Of a DNA stretch of 28,505 nt, positions 12,834-21,820 are shown piece after piece. The stretch comes from a virus: positions 1-28,505 of the IMG/VR virus record IMGVR_UViG_3300011116_000393; one strand, 5' to 3'. Each line of letters begins with the position of its first letter. The first letter of the stretch is position 1. Below the pieces are notes generated by a model that was not told the DNA's origin, did not search any database, and was given only the letters and a program-made list of their open reading frames with translations. Position numbers and translations under genes: made by a program.

Positions 12834-13169
12834 ATGTCATTAGCATCAAACAAAATCATTCTTGCTGGTACGTCAACCAATGCTGCGGGTGCTTATTTCT
12901 TAGCATACGCTGCTGGTAATGCAACTGTTACCCTCCCTGCTGGTATTTTCGTCATTCCTCCTACGGCTAACGTAACGATTGAATTGAATACCAACACGAC
13001 AGGCAACATTAGCAATGCTAGCTACCAAGTCATTGTGGCGAACAATACTGGCGGTACATTCATCGCTGACGGTACTAACGTTCGTGCAAACGTGTTGAGT
13101 GGTACTCCCACTATTACGCTGTTTGCTACTAACGGTGGTCAAGCTGTATCTGGCACTTACAACAGTTAA
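12834..13169 (+). CDS. Beta-rich virion protein, possible head decoration (111 aa)
   Basis: The start is placed at ATG 12834, 14 bases after the capsid stop, with GGAGA upstream. Extension to 12750 would shadow the capsid gene. The product is Ala/Thr/Asn-rich and strand-forming (NATVTLPAGIFVIPPTANVT), with no charged clusters, membrane span or cysteine. Small beta proteins directly after the capsid gene are often decoration or stabilising proteins. That is inference. Confidence 0.65.
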   Translation: MSLASNKIILAGTSTNAAGAYFLAYAAGNATVTLPAGIFVIPPTANVTIELNTNTTGNISNASYQVIVANNTGGTFIADGTNVRANVLSGTPTITLFATNGGQAVSGTYNS

Positions 13170-13178
13170 GGAACAGAA

Positions 13179-13631
13179 ATGGCTAATCCAGACGCAGTTG
13201 GGCAAAATACACAGGATAGTTTTAGCAATTACCGACTCGGTGTTATTCGTGGCACAGCCCTGAATACTGCCGCGAACGCTGTTATTACTATTCCTTTTTT
13301 GAGTGGCGGTCTGACAAATAGCGGAAGTACAGCAACATCTGGAGAGGTGATTGTGCGGAGAATTACCGTGCAAAACCCCTCTGGCTCTATTGCTTCAGCA
13401 AATATCTCTTTTGGTCTTACCAACGATGGTGGCAATTTGATAACGGCTAACACCGTTGTCTCTAGCGTTTCTGCTGCTGGTAAGTTCCAAGATATTGCTG
13501 TTGTTTCTGCCTATCAGACCGCAGCAATTACAGGAAACATAACTCAATGTCTCTACGTCAATATCAATACTGCGTCTGGCAATGCCAACACAGCCGATAT
13601 TGTTGTATGGGGCGATGTAGTGAGCTTCTAA
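13179..13631 (+). CDS. Beta-rich virion protein (150 aa)
   Basis: AAGGAACAGAA precedes the ATG. The product has alternating apolar residues and frequent Gly/Thr/Ser (VIVRRITVQNPSGSIASANI), predicting a beta sandwich or jelly-roll fold. It is similar in style to the preceding 111-residue protein and different in sequence. Its place between capsid and tail-adaptor genes suggests decoration or a head-completion surface protein. No family is recognised. Confidence 0.65.
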   Translation: MANPDAVGQNTQDSFSNYRLGVIRGTALNTAANAVITIPFLSGGLTNSGSTATSGEVIVRRITVQNPSGSIASANISFGLTNDGGNLITANTVVSSVSAAGKFQDIAVVSAYQTAAITGNITQCLYVNINTASGNANTADIVVWGDVVSF

Positions 13632-13634
13632 ACT

Positions 13635-13973
13635 ATGCAAACCTTATATGTGACAAACAGATGGGAAAAACCCATAACATTTAACTACGAGTTCAAACCG
13701 TATACCTTCCCTGTGGGGGAAACGGTGGAAGCTCCAGAAGATGCCGTTTGTCACATATTTGGTCATGGTGACCCAAATAAAGAAAATTACATGGCGAGGT
13801 TGTCGCTAATTCAAACAAGAAATGACATTCCTGAAGGTTTAAAAATCTTGTCTAAATTTGAAATCTCTGACAGACCGCCTGTGAAAAGCCACTTGTTATC
13901 CCCGGTGGTTGAGCGAGTACCTCTGCCTTCTAAGAAGGTAGGGGGAAAAGTCAACGAACAACACGATGGATAA
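13635..13973 (+). CDS. Small head or connector accessory protein (112 aa)
   Basis: The product begins MQTLYVTNRWEKPITFNYEF and carries EAPEDAVCHIFGHGD (54-68 region) with two histidines, then ends in a Lys/Val/Pro-rich tail. It starts three bases after the previous stop and ends three bases before the adaptor gene. Small genes in this position commonly encode head-tail joining or spacing proteins. The sequence itself is not recognised. Confidence 0.6.
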   Translation: MQTLYVTNRWEKPITFNYEFKPYTFPVGETVEAPEDAVCHIFGHGDPNKENYMARLSLIQTRNDIPEGLKILSKFEISDRPPVKSHLLSPVVERVPLPSKKVGGKVNEQHDG

Positions 13974-13976
13974 CGC

Positions 13977-14831
13977 ATGGCTCAGACACTCCAAGGCTAT
14001 ATCACGCAAGTTAGATATTTGCTGCATGACGCGCAAGCTAACTTCTACACTAATGACCAGCTAATAGGCTACATCAATAGTGCGCGTGAGCGTGTCGTGC
14101 GCGACACAGGGTGTCTGAGAACTGTTCAAGTCTCGCAAACTCCAGCACCTCCCGTAGCGGGTGGAGCAAACCCAGTCATTTGGGCTAGTGGACTTGCTGT
14201 TACTGCTGGTCAATATGTTTTCTCAAACATATATATTTACCAGATTGTTACGGGTGGAACGCTTGGCACAGTTGTGCCTCCCTACCCATCTGCCAATTAC
14301 GTTTACCCACCATCAGGCACATTGACCCTCTCCGACAGCTCGGTAACTTACCAGTATGTCGGACCATGCGAGGTTATCAACTACGCTTCTTTGCCGTCAG
14401 GATTATTGACGCTAGATGTTTTGAATATCAATTTGTACTGGGGAAACTCAAGAATCCCATTACGGTATTTACCTTGGACTGACTTTAATGCTCAATTGCG
14501 TTATTGGCAGAACAATGTTCAGCGACCTATTTGCTTTAGCATTTATGGTCAATCTCAAATTTATGTCGGACCAGTACCAGACCAAGCCTATGTGATTGAC
14601 TTGGACACGGTTATTCTGCCTACTGCTATGGTTAATCTGGCTGATACAGATACCATCAATGACCCATACGATACTGTCATACAGTTCTATGCGGCTCATC
14701 TTGCCAAATACTACGAACAGTCGTTTGGTGAAGCTGAAATCTATTTGCAGCAGTACAAGCAAAAAACTCAATCGGTATTGGTATCTGTGTTTACAAGAAG
14801 GATACCAACCCCGTACTCAACACCGTTCTAA
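13977..14831 (+). CDS. Tail adaptor / head-tail connector protein (gp6- or gp4-like role)
   Basis: The N-terminus (TLQGYITQVRYLLHDAQANF, then YTNDQLIGYINSARERVVRD) is the helical bundle typical of podovirus adaptors that bind beneath the portal. A beta-rich domain follows, then a helical C-terminus (IQFYAAHLAKYYEQSFGEAE) with a terminal arm. An inserted beta segment around residues 60-120 (GANPVIWASGLAVTAGQYVF) is likely a surface domain. Size and order, before the nozzle-like protein, agree. The specific homologue is not claimed. Confidence 0.75.
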   Translation: MAQTLQGYITQVRYLLHDAQANFYTNDQLIGYINSARERVVRDTGCLRTVQVSQTPAPPVAGGANPVIWASGLAVTAGQYVFSNIYIYQIVTGGTLGTVVPPYPSANYVYPPSGTLTLSDSSVTYQYVGPCEVINYASLPSGLLTLDVLNINLYWGNSRIPLRYLPWTDFNAQLRYWQNNVQRPICFSIYGQSQIYVGPVPDQAYVIDLDTVILPTAMVNLADTDTINDPYDTVIQFYAAHLAKYYEQSFGEAEIYLQQYKQKTQSVLVSVFTRRIPTPYSTPF

Positions 14832-14834
14832 GAT

Positions 14835-16811
14835 ATGGCAGCCGCAGAGCAAAAAAAATCATACGAGGTTGTCAAGCAGTTCAAGGGTGTAAACACCAAG
14901 GCGAACAGAACGGCTATTGGGGACGATGAGTTCTATTGGCTTGAGAACGCTATGCCTATTGGCTATGGCAACCTCAAGATTACCCCGACTTACTCCAATG
15001 TCGGTAACGTAACCTTTACTAGCTTAGTTACCTTCTATTGTTCAGCCAACATTGGTTTGGTTGATTACCTTGTTGCGTTTGAAACAGATGGTTCTGCTGA
15101 GTATGTGCGCTTAGACACAAACGTCAAAGGCACGATTGCCTCTGCTGGAACTTTTAGTTCTTCTGGGGTCAACATATCCCAATGGAAGAATGACCGTATC
15201 CTGATTGCTGACCCTGCCAAGGGCTATTTCACTTGGGATGGCACAAACTTAATCTTTATTGGCTCTATTGCCCAAGTTGGCATTGTCCAAGCGGGGTCGG
15301 GCTACACCTCTGCGCCAGCAGTCATCATCTCAGCCCCGAACAACTCCAATGGCGTACAGGCTACGGCTGTAGCAACCATCACGGCTAATGCGGTGTCCTC
15401 TATCACGATTACAGAGGCGGGAACGGGCTATAACGCTGCTCCAACGGTTAGCTTTGTAGGCGGTGGTGGTTCTGGCGCTAATGCGGTGGCTGGTATCACT
15501 ACATTTGCTACTGGCACGGTTTCTGTCTTGATTACGGCTGGTGGCACGGGCTACACCAATGCTTCTAACCTAAGTGTGACGATTAGCGGTGGCGGTGGCT
15601 CAAATGCTACTGCCCAAGGCATTGTTGCTGGTGGCATTGTTACCCAAGTCGTGATGACTAATGTAGGTAGCGGATACACCAATGCTTCTAATATCTCTGT
15701 AACTATCACGGGTGGTGGCGGTTCTAATGCTACAGCCAAGGCAATCATCAATACTGAGCCAGTAGTCGGCATACAGTCGTTTTCAGGGCGTGTTTGGATA
15801 GCCAATGGGCGAACAGTCAGCTACTCGGCTGCGGGGTCGTATAGCGACTTTACGAGCGTTTCTGCGGGGCAAGTAACCCTGACTGATGCAACCCTACATG
15901 GCAACATTACTCAACTGTTGTCTGCAAACAACTTTCTCTACATTTTTGGAGACGATTCAATCAACGTCTTCTCGGATGTTCGGGTGACCAATGCTGGCAC
16001 AACGCTGTTTACAAACACCAACGTAAGCGCCTCTGTTGGCTCTAAGTTGCAATACGCTATTTATCCTTACTTTAGGTCTGTTCTGTTTATGAATGACTAT
16101 GGCGTATATGCCTTAGTGGGTTCTACGACAAGCAAAATTTCAGATAGCCTAGATGGGGTTTTCCCTTACATTGACTTTACTGCGCCTGTGTATGCGGGTC
16201 AGGTGTTGTTAAACAACATTCTGTGCGCTGCCTTTAACTTCAAATATACGGGTGGGTTAGGAACGTCTAGCTCTAGTCGGTATATCCAAGCCATATTTTT
16301 TGAGAAAAAGTGGTTTTTTACTAGCGCCAGCGCTACTTTGGCTTACATCACTTCTGCTCCTTTGGGTGGCAGGATTAATCTCTATGGGACAGATGGGACA
16401 TCTTGTGTTCGTTTGTATTCGGATACAACTTCTCCTATAAGCAGCTATGTGCAGACTTCTCTAAATCCAATGAAAGACCCAATCAGGACTAAGCAAGCTC
16501 TGAAGGTTGGCATTGAGGCTACTTTGACCAACGCTGCCCAATTAACTGTTACGGTGGATTCAGAAAGAGGCTCTAGCGTTCCTGTCTTACTTGGAGAATT
16601 GGTCACTTGGCTTAATAATCTAAGCAATCCAATTTCGTGGACAAACAACAGTTCAACGACAATCACTTGGTATGGCGGTGGTGGGTATACCCTATACAAG
16701 ACTGATGCGAAGCAATGGGGTAAGTATTTGGGCATGACCGTTACATCAACGGGCGCAAATTTTGTAATCAATGGGTTCGAGTACGAACATGAATTAAGAG
16801 TGAGGTTCTAA
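14835..16811 (+). CDS. Tail nozzle/stabilisation-like protein with inserted GxGY repeats
   Basis: The N-terminal phrase KGVNTKANRTAIGDDEFYWL (residues 15-34) is the style of podovirus nozzle or stabilisation proteins (roles like P22 gp10 or T7 gp12), which sit below the adaptor and plug the tail. The 658-residue length fits. Between about residues 145 and 308 four tandem repeats of 41-42 residues interrupt the core, marked by G-x-G-Y at 154-157, 196-199, 237-240 and 278-281, with Gly-rich turns between them. The C-terminal half resumes beta-rich sequence. The repeat domain looks like a surface insertion, probably a knob projecting from the tail. Confidence 0.75.
   Translation: MAAAEQKKSYEVVKQFKGVNTKANRTAIGDDEFYWLENAMPIGYGNLKITPTYSNVGNVTFTSLVTFYCSANIGLVDYLVAFETDGSAEYVRLDTNVKGTIASAGTFSSSGVNISQWKNDRILIADPAKGYFTWDGTNLIFIGSIAQVGIVQAGSGYTSAPAVIISAPNNSNGVQATAVATITANAVSSITITEAGTGYNAAPTVSFVGGGGSGANAVAGITTFATGTVSVLITAGGTGYTNASNLSVTISGGGGSNATAQGIVAGGIVTQVVMTNVGSGYTNASNISVTITGGGGSNATAKAIINTEPVVGIQSFSGRVWIANGRTVSYSAAGSYSDFTSVSAGQVTLTDATLHGNITQLLSANNFLYIFGDDSINVFSDVRVTNAGTTLFTNTNVSASVGSKLQYAIYPYFRSVLFMNDYGVYALVGSTTSKISDSLDGVFPYIDFTAPVYAGQVLLNNILCAAFNFKYTGGLGTSSSSRYIQAIFFEKKWFFTSASATLAYITSAPLGGRINLYGTDGTSCVRLYSDTTSPISSYVQTSLNPMKDPIRTKQALKVGIEATLTNAAQLTVTVDSERGSSVPVLLGELVTWLNNLSNPISWTNNSSTTITWYGGGGYTLYKTDAKQWGKYLGMTVTSTGANFVINGFEYEHELRVRF
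15291..15760 (+). repeat. Four tandem 41-42-residue repeats in the tail gene
   Basis: GxGY(T/N) recurs at spacings of 42, 41 and 41 residues. Units three and four are very similar at DNA level around GGSGYTNASN and Gly-rich turns, suggesting recent duplication. The repeat type GxGYTxxPxV with Gly-rich turns is common in phage and secreted proteins. Confidence 0.8.
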
Positions 16812-16812
16812 C

Positions 16813-17592
16813 ATGGCAGTTCCTAATATTTTTGCAAACGTAACAACGTCAATACCGTTGTCTCAACTAGACCAAAACTTTGCTACAGCTATCACGCTCG
16901 GCAATACGGCTGTCTATCTTGGCAATATAACTACTACGCTTGGAAACCTTACGCTAACCAACGTAACTCTTGCTAGTGGCACAAGCAATCTTGCATCAAC
17001 ATCTATTTCTAACGGCACTTCCAATGTGTCTATTACCTCTTCTGGTGGAAATGTCGTTGTTTCTACTAATAACGCAACTGCTATAACAGTAGACACGGGA
17101 CAAAGAACAAAATTCCCAACAACTATTGGTGTTGGTGCAGCTACGCCATCTACAAGTGGTTCTGGCATTACATTCCCCGCAACCCAATCAGCATCATCTG
17201 AAGCAAACACATTGGATGATTATGAGGAAGGGACTTGGACTCCAACAATAGTAGGTGGGTATACAGGGGTAACTTACAACAGTCAAGGCGGTTGGTATAC
17301 AAAAGTTGGTAGGTCAGTTGTTATATCAGGTAGAGCAAATTTTAATGGTACTGCAAATGCTGGACAAGTTTCAGTTGGAGGACTGCCATTTTCACAAGGC
17401 AATATTGGTAATGGTGCTTATGGCGGTGGTGGTGTTCCATATACAAATCTTCCTGTAATTACAAACACTAGTCCATATTGCTCAGGAAGTACTGTTGAAT
17501 ATTACGCAATGGGTACTGGTACACAAATAGTTTCAATAGCAAATGCATCTTCCAACTGGATTAGTTTTGTAATTACCATTTCAACTGACTAA
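16813..17592 (+). CDS. Tail fibre or appendage protein
   Basis: The N-terminus (VPNIFANVTTSIPLSQLDQNF) resembles the attachment end of many phage tail appendages, followed by Asn/Thr/Ser-rich fibre sequence. DDYEEGTWTPTI at about 135-146 opens a C-terminal domain with GWYTKVGRSVVISGRANF, a familiar phage fibre domain. It would be trimeric and contact the host surface. The 259-residue length is short for a main fibre. It begins two bases after the nozzle-like gene. The specific receptor target is unknown. Confidence 0.75.
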   Translation: MAVPNIFANVTTSIPLSQLDQNFATAITLGNTAVYLGNITTTLGNLTLTNVTLASGTSNLASTSISNGTSNVSITSSGGNVVVSTNNATAITVDTGQRTKFPTTIGVGAATPSTSGSGITFPATQSASSEANTLDDYEEGTWTPTIVGGYTGVTYNSQGGWYTKVGRSVVISGRANFNGTANAGQVSVGGLPFSQGNIGNGAYGGGGVPYTNLPVITNTSPYCSGSTVEYYAMGTGTQIVSIANASSNWISFVITISTD

Positions 17593-17602
17593 AGGAAAAA
17601 CA

Positions 17603-17851
17603 ATGTCAACATTCACAGAAACCAAGGTCATCGACCAAATCACAGTCACCGAAAACGGCATAGTCCTATATCGGGAAGCAACACGCATCCTAAAAGATGA
17701 TGTTGAAATTAGCAAAACTTTTCATCGTTCAAGCCTTACGCCCGGTCAAGACTTAAATGGTGTTCCATCAAATGTTGTTGCTATTTGCAATACAGCATGG
17801 ACACAAGAAGTTATTGCGGCTTATCAAGCATCACAAAATCACGGTGCGTAA
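17603..17851 (+). CDS. Small fibre-cluster protein (82 aa)
   Basis: AAAGGAAAAACA precedes the ATG. The product (STFTETKVIDQITVTENGIV, then LYREATRILKDDVEISKTFH) belongs by style to small tail-cluster proteins of aquatic phages with a VIDQITV...VLKDGVEISKT-type sequence. A chaperone for the neighbouring fibre or a small tail component are both possible. The stop overlaps the next start. Confidence 0.6.
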   Translation: MSTFTETKVIDQITVTENGIVLYREATRILKDDVEISKTFHRSSLTPGQDLNGVPSNVVAICNTAWTQEVIAAYQASQNHGA

Positions 17852-18180
17852 TGGGACTTAATGCTTTTACCAAAACAGGCAACACGATAGCTTTTACTGC
17901 TAACGTGGCTGCTCCAACGGCTGTTCAATGCTTGTCTACTACGCTTGGTGGCAATCAATACCGCATCATTAACTCTGGCTCTGTGACTGTATTCCTTGGA
18001 TACGGCACAAACGCAAGTGATGCAGGAAACAATGCGGTGGTTGTCACTACAACAGGATTGGCTTACCCGTTACTAGCGGGTACAGATGAGATTCTCACTT
18101 TTGTGCCAAATGCTTATTTCACAGGCATAACCTCTAGCGGTACTGCTTCTGTGTATATCACTCCGGGCGATGGGATGTAA
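17851..18180 (+). CDS. Small beta-rich tail protein, paralogue of the gene at 26541
   Basis: The start at 17851 overlaps the previous stop (TAATG). The extension to 17785 is a shadow. The 109-residue product has alternating apolar strands and ends SGTASVYITPGDGM, closely matched by SGTATVYVTPGEGMI at the end of the product at 26541-26885. It shares NQ(Y/V)RI and VF----GT spacing with that protein. This implies duplication of a small beta-sandwich virion protein. Likely surface or fibre-linked. Confidence 0.65.
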   Translation: MGLNAFTKTGNTIAFTANVAAPTAVQCLSTTLGGNQYRIINSGSVTVFLGYGTNASDAGNNAVVVTTTGLAYPLLAGTDEILTFVPNAYFTGITSSGTASVYITPGDGM

Positions 18181-18182
18181 TC

Positions 18183-18968
18183 ATGTTAAAAACAGTAGCA
18201 ACTGGTGGTGGTGGTAGTGGTGGAACGGTAACCAATATAGCAACTGGTACAGGGCTTACTGGTGGTCCTATTACGTCTAATGGAACTATCTCTATTGCCA
18301 ACACAACTGTTACTGCTGGAACGTATGGCAATGCGTCTACTGTTTCCCAAGTCACCATCAATGCACAGGGTCAGATTACAAACGCTGTAAACGTAGCAAT
18401 ATCTATTGCTAACTCTTCTGTTACTGGTCTTGGCACAATGGCTACTCAAAACGCCAATGCTGTTGCTATTACTGGTGGAAACGCAACGCTTACAGCTTTA
18501 ACAACGGCTACTGTTCAAGCGACTAACTCTGGCGGTTTAGCATTAAAGAATTCTGCTGGTTCAACCCAAATGAGCATGGGCGGTGGCGGTGGAGACAATA
18601 TCTCTCTAAATGTATCGACCAACCTAAACGGCACTAATGCTCAGATAGACATTAGCCCCACAGGAACGGGTCATGTACATATCAATCCAACAGGCTCTGG
18701 TAGCGTTGAGATAAACCCGAATGTTGCCGGAACAATTAACAACATGGTAATTGGCGGGTCGACTCCTGCTGCCGGAACATTTACTAATCTCGCTTCTGCC
18801 AATGTATCTATTACTGGTGGCACGATAAACGTGCAAGCAGCAAACCTTATTTCAACAACAACTGCAAACGCTACATTTGCAACATCCAGTTTGCCTTTAG
18901 TGCCAGCAGGATATATCCAAGTCAAACTTAACGGCACGGTTGTCAAAGTGCCTTACTACGCTGTCTAA
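18183..18968 (+). CDS. Tail fibre-like protein (261 aa)
   Basis: The product is Gly/Asn/Thr/Ser-rich and low in charge. An N-terminal GGGGSGGTVTNIATGTGLTG linker, repeated beta-type segments (TAGTYGNASTVSQVTINAQG) and a Gly-rich centre (MSMGGGGGD) are followed by TGTGHVHINPTGSGSVEINP. It ends in YIQVKLNGTVVKVPYYAV. TGLTGG openings and K(V/L)PYY(A/V) endings are common in phage fibre proteins. It starts two bases after the previous stop. It may be one arm of a fibre whose tip is encoded at 16813 or elsewhere. Confidence 0.7.
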   Translation: MLKTVATGGGGSGGTVTNIATGTGLTGGPITSNGTISIANTTVTAGTYGNASTVSQVTINAQGQITNAVNVAISIANSSVTGLGTMATQNANAVAITGGNATLTALTTATVQATNSGGLALKNSAGSTQMSMGGGGGDNISLNVSTNLNGTNAQIDISPTGTGHVHINPTGSGSVEINPNVAGTINNMVIGGSTPAAGTFTNLASANVSITGGTINVQAANLISTTTANATFATSSLPLVPAGYIQVKLNGTVVKVPYYAV

Positions 18969-18970
18969 TC

Positions 18971-19204
18971 ATGCAATTTCAAGACATATTCAATCTTGTT
19001 GGCGGTGCGCTACTACTCGGTGTGGGTTGGTGGTGTCGCGAGATATGGGACTCTGTAAAGAGACTCAAGGATAGTCTGCAAGCTATTGAAGTTGACTTGG
19101 CTAAGAACTATGCAACCAAGCAAGACATAAATACTCGTCTAGATAAAATTGACCAAGTGTTAGAGCGCATCTTTGACCGTTTAGACGGTAAAGCAGATAA
19201 GTAA
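18971..19204 (+). CDS. Membrane-anchored coiled-coil protein (77 aa)
   Basis: One membrane span (IFNLVGGALLLGVGWWCREI) at the N-terminus is followed by a coiled coil (LKDSLQAIEVDLAKNYATK, then DINTRLDKIDQVLERIFDRL) and a short charged end. Proteins built like this are frequent between tail genes of podoviruses and may be membrane or ejection-channel helpers. An accessory holin role is also possible. There is no strong ribosome site, so coupling to the fibre gene is likely. Confidence 0.65.
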   Translation: MQFQDIFNLVGGALLLGVGWWCREIWDSVKRLKDSLQAIEVDLAKNYATKQDINTRLDKIDQVLERIFDRLDGKADK

Positions 19205-19225
19205 AGGCAGGGTAACTCTATCAAT

Positions 19226-19558
19226 ATGGACACCTTATCAGCCGTTGAATATGGAAATAACGACTCCTTGCAAGAGTTTTTGTTTGAGAACGGCTTACAG
19301 CACAAGTTGTTCCAAGAAGTGTTTATGGACAACGGGGTGAGTGTGCCTATCTTTCCTCTGATTGACGCTGAGACTGATAACCTAGATGACTGGCTTCTTG
19401 CTCACCAAGTTGAGCATCAAGCCTTTTCTGGTTTGTTGGGTTTGAATAATCCATTCAATATGTTGGATGTGGACTTCAACAATGAATCAGATTTTTACGA
19501 TTGGCTGGCTAGTCACTTGTATATCCATCAACAAATTACTTCTTCATTAGGACTCTAA
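19226..19558 (+). CDS. Acidic helical protein (110 aa)
   Basis: AGGGTAACT precedes the ATG. The protein is acidic, with repeated Asp/Glu, aromatic and His residues, and contains two similar helical units ending in HQVEHQAFSGLLGL and HLYIHQQITSSLGL. An internal duplication is likely. It lies between the fibre cluster and the internal virion gene group. I do not recognise it. Confidence 0.6.
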   Translation: MDTLSAVEYGNNDSLQEFLFENGLQHKLFQEVFMDNGVSVPIFPLIDAETDNLDDWLLAHQVEHQAFSGLLGLNNPFNMLDVDFNNESDFYDWLASHLYIHQQITSSLGL

Positions 19559-19559
19559 T

Positions 19560-20063
19560 ATGGCTACAACAGCACAAGCAGCGCCCCCACTAGCGTCAAA
19601 GATGCCTGATGTTGGGGTGTTGGACACCATAAAGAAGTCTCGCGGAGAAGACGAGGGCAAGACAATGAACGCCCTTCAAGTTGTTCAAACCTCTATGGCT
19701 AACCAGTTACCGCCCGGTGTAACGATGGATACCTTCTTGCGTAAGCTGGCTACTGCTCTCCAAGACCCTAATAACAAGTTAATTCAGATTGGCAACTCTG
19801 CTTTTATGGTCACTTTGATTGGTGACGGGGTTGTGCAGTTTCACACTTTCTCTGCTGAACAACCTCAGAAGTTGCTAAAGAACTACTTGGGTTTGGCTAA
19901 ACTTTTAAAGAACCAAGGCATCAAGAAAGCTACAACTTACTCTGACAGACCTGAGTTTGTAGACCTTGCTAAGAAGAGTGGCTTGCCTGTAAAGGTGGGT
20001 CAAAGTCAAAAGATGATGGGCAAAGAGATGAAGCCCGTCTATACATTTGAATTGGACTTGTAA
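19560..20063 (+). CDS. Virion-associated protein of unknown function (167 aa)
   Basis: The N-terminus is Ala/Gln/Pro-rich, then a folded region follows (IQIGNSAFMVTLIGDGVVQF, then HTFSAEQPQKLLKNYLGLAK) with an alternating strand-helix pattern. It ends KEMKPVYTFELDL. The strand-helix order loosely recalls small acetyltransferase-like proteins seen beside internal virion proteins, but I see no acetyl-CoA motif and do not assign it. The stop overlaps the next start (TAATG). Confidence 0.55.
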   Translation: MATTAQAAPPLASKMPDVGVLDTIKKSRGEDEGKTMNALQVVQTSMANQLPPGVTMDTFLRKLATALQDPNNKLIQIGNSAFMVTLIGDGVVQFHTFSAEQPQKLLKNYLGLAKLLKNQGIKKATTYSDRPEFVDLAKKSGLPVKVGQSQKMMGKEMKPVYTFELDL

Positions 20064-20785
20064 TGCCAGCAGTACCTTTTATCATTTCGTACATAGTTGA
20101 AGAAGCTATTGGTGCTGCCGTGCTTGAATCGGTTGGTAGCGCTATTCTTAGCAAAGCAATCACAGGAAGCATAAGCGGAGCAATTTCTGCTGAAATTCAA
20201 GGTGGCGATGCTGGCAAAGGCGCTGAATCAGGACTTGTTGGTGGTCTTGTTGGTGGAGCTGTTGGAGAAGCCGTAGGTGGTACACCCGCAGAGATTGACC
20301 CCGTAACTGGCGTAACAGAAGCCCCTGCAACGGGTATTCAAGCCACAGATGCTTCTGAATACGCAAAGCCTATTAGCAGAGGCGCTGGTTCTGCGGCTGC
20401 AACACTTGCTACTGGTGGTACTCCCAAGCAAGCTCTTGTCGGTGGATTGGTTACTGGTGGGCTAGATGTCGCTTATGGAGATACCAAGGGTGACCCATTG
20501 GCTGCTGGAGAGAAGGCAGTTATTGGCAAGACATTGACAGATTACTTTGCTCCTTCACCCACTAGAAGCGCACAGACTGTTGGTGGCGGTGGCACGGCTG
20601 CCCCTGAACCAACAAGCGTAACAACTACTGGGGCTGGACAAGCACCCGGTTCTCAAGCATTGTCTCAAGCACTAAGAATTGGTGACCCCGGAGCGCCTAT
20701 TCTTGGGTCTAGTGAGAAAGAAACGGGTGACAAAGAGTCAGGGTGGAACGTCAGTTCTCTAAGATACATGGGTCAGGAGAGTTAA
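20063..20785 (+). CDS. Glycine-zipper-rich virion or membrane-active protein (240 aa)
   Basis: The N-terminal half is Gly/Ala-rich with regular small residues (SGLVGGLVGGAVGEAVGG), a pattern of glycine zippers that pack membrane helices. A Pro/Thr/Gly-rich tail follows. It sits at the head of the internal virion group and could be a minor ejection protein that enters the host membrane. No family is recognised, and no charged coiled coil is present. Confidence 0.6.
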   Translation: MPAVPFIISYIVEEAIGAAVLESVGSAILSKAITGSISGAISAEIQGGDAGKGAESGLVGGLVGGAVGEAVGGTPAEIDPVTGVTEAPATGIQATDASEYAKPISRGAGSAAATLATGGTPKQALVGGLVTGGLDVAYGDTKGDPLAAGEKAVIGKTLTDYFAPSPTRSAQTVGGGGTAAPEPTSVTTTGAGQAPGSQALSQALRIGDPGAPILGSSEKETGDKESGWNVSSLRYMGQES

Positions 20786-21820
20786 ATGAAAAAGATTGCC
20801 AAACTGCTTAAAGCAGACCTCAATGGTACTAGCGACTTAGCGTCTATTGCTGCTATGTTGACAAGCAAAGGTCGTGGAAACGATACATTGCTTGCTCACA
20901 TCACCCCTAGAGAAGCCGAAATTCTCAAGGCTGCTGGTGGTTCTGGCACAACTAACCCTGAAACTGGCTTGCTAGAGTTCTATGATGACTTTGAAGCCAT
21001 GCCTTCATCACAAGCAGAGTTTGCACAAGCTCAAGAAGCGGCTCAACCTTCTCCTGTTTACCAAGGTGACGTTGTAGCTCCTTTAGCACCTGAAGCAGCG
21101 CCAGAAGAAGCCCCCGTAGCGCCTACTTCACCCCTTTATGCACCCCCTTCTGCAACTCAATTTGGGTACAGTTATGGCGTTCAGCCTACTGGTGGAGTAG
21201 GATTAACAGCCCCAATATCAACAGAATTTGGTCCTTCTATACCCGCTATTCCTAGAATGGGATATGGTGTGACGGACACCGTAGCTCCATCAACAGCCCA
21301 AGAAATCTCTCCCGCCCCCCAGAAAAAATCACTTTTTGGAGATTTGACTACGGAGCAAATGGCTCGGCTAGGACTTGCTGGTGGACTAGGTTTGTATGGT
21401 GCTACTCAAGCTAAGAGAGGCGCACAGCAAGCACAAGCGGCAGCCCAAGAACAAAAGGCAGTTGGCGCACCTTACCAAGCAAAAGGTCAAGAGTTACAAC
21501 GCGCAGCACAAGCTGGTGAGTTAACTCCAACAGGGCAACAGTCATTGCAAGCCTTACAAGCCCGTCTAGCACAGGGCGCAGAAACTCGCGGTGGTGTAGG
21601 CGCTGCTCAAGTGGCGGCACAGGCTGAAGCCTATCGTCAGCAGTTATTAGCTCAACAATACGACCTTGGATTGAAAGTTTCTAATATTGGTGACAATATT
21701 GCTTTGGGCGCTATTAAAACAGGACTAGCAGCAGACCAAGCATTAAACCAGGCAAGTACAAACTTCTATACTAACTTGGCTGCAATTGGCGCTGGTGTTC
21801 CAATGACGAGGGCTTCTTAA
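20786..21820 (+). CDS. Internal virion protein candidate 1 (344 aa)
   Basis: The N-terminus has the motif LLAHITPREAEILKAAGGSG (35-54), followed by TNPETGLLEFYDDFEA, a phrase recurrent in phage tail-cluster proteins, then a Pro/Ala-rich linker. The C-terminal half is an Ala/Gln helical region (AKRGAQQAQAAAQEQKAVGA) typical of ejected virion proteins. It starts immediately after the previous stop. Size and location match the first of the three ejection proteins of podoviruses, which leave the capsid ahead of the DNA. Assignment by position and composition. Confidence 0.65.
   Translation: MKKIAKLLKADLNGTSDLASIAAMLTSKGRGNDTLLAHITPREAEILKAAGGSGTTNPETGLLEFYDDFEAMPSSQAEFAQAQEAAQPSPVYQGDVVAPLAPEAAPEEAPVAPTSPLYAPPSATQFGYSYGVQPTGGVGLTAPISTEFGPSIPAIPRMGYGVTDTVAPSTAQEISPAPQKKSLFGDLTTEQMARLGLAGGLGLYGATQAKRGAQQAQAAAQEQKAVGAPYQAKGQELQRAAQAGELTPTGQQSLQALQARLAQGAETRGGVGAAQVAAQAEAYRQQLLAQQYDLGLKVSNIGDNIALGAIKTGLAADQALNQASTNFYTNLAAIGAGVPMTRAS

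Noticed and set aside
19560-20063. GNAT acetyltransferase
   Set aside because: General strand-helix order is compatible, but the acetyl-CoA binding signature is not visible.
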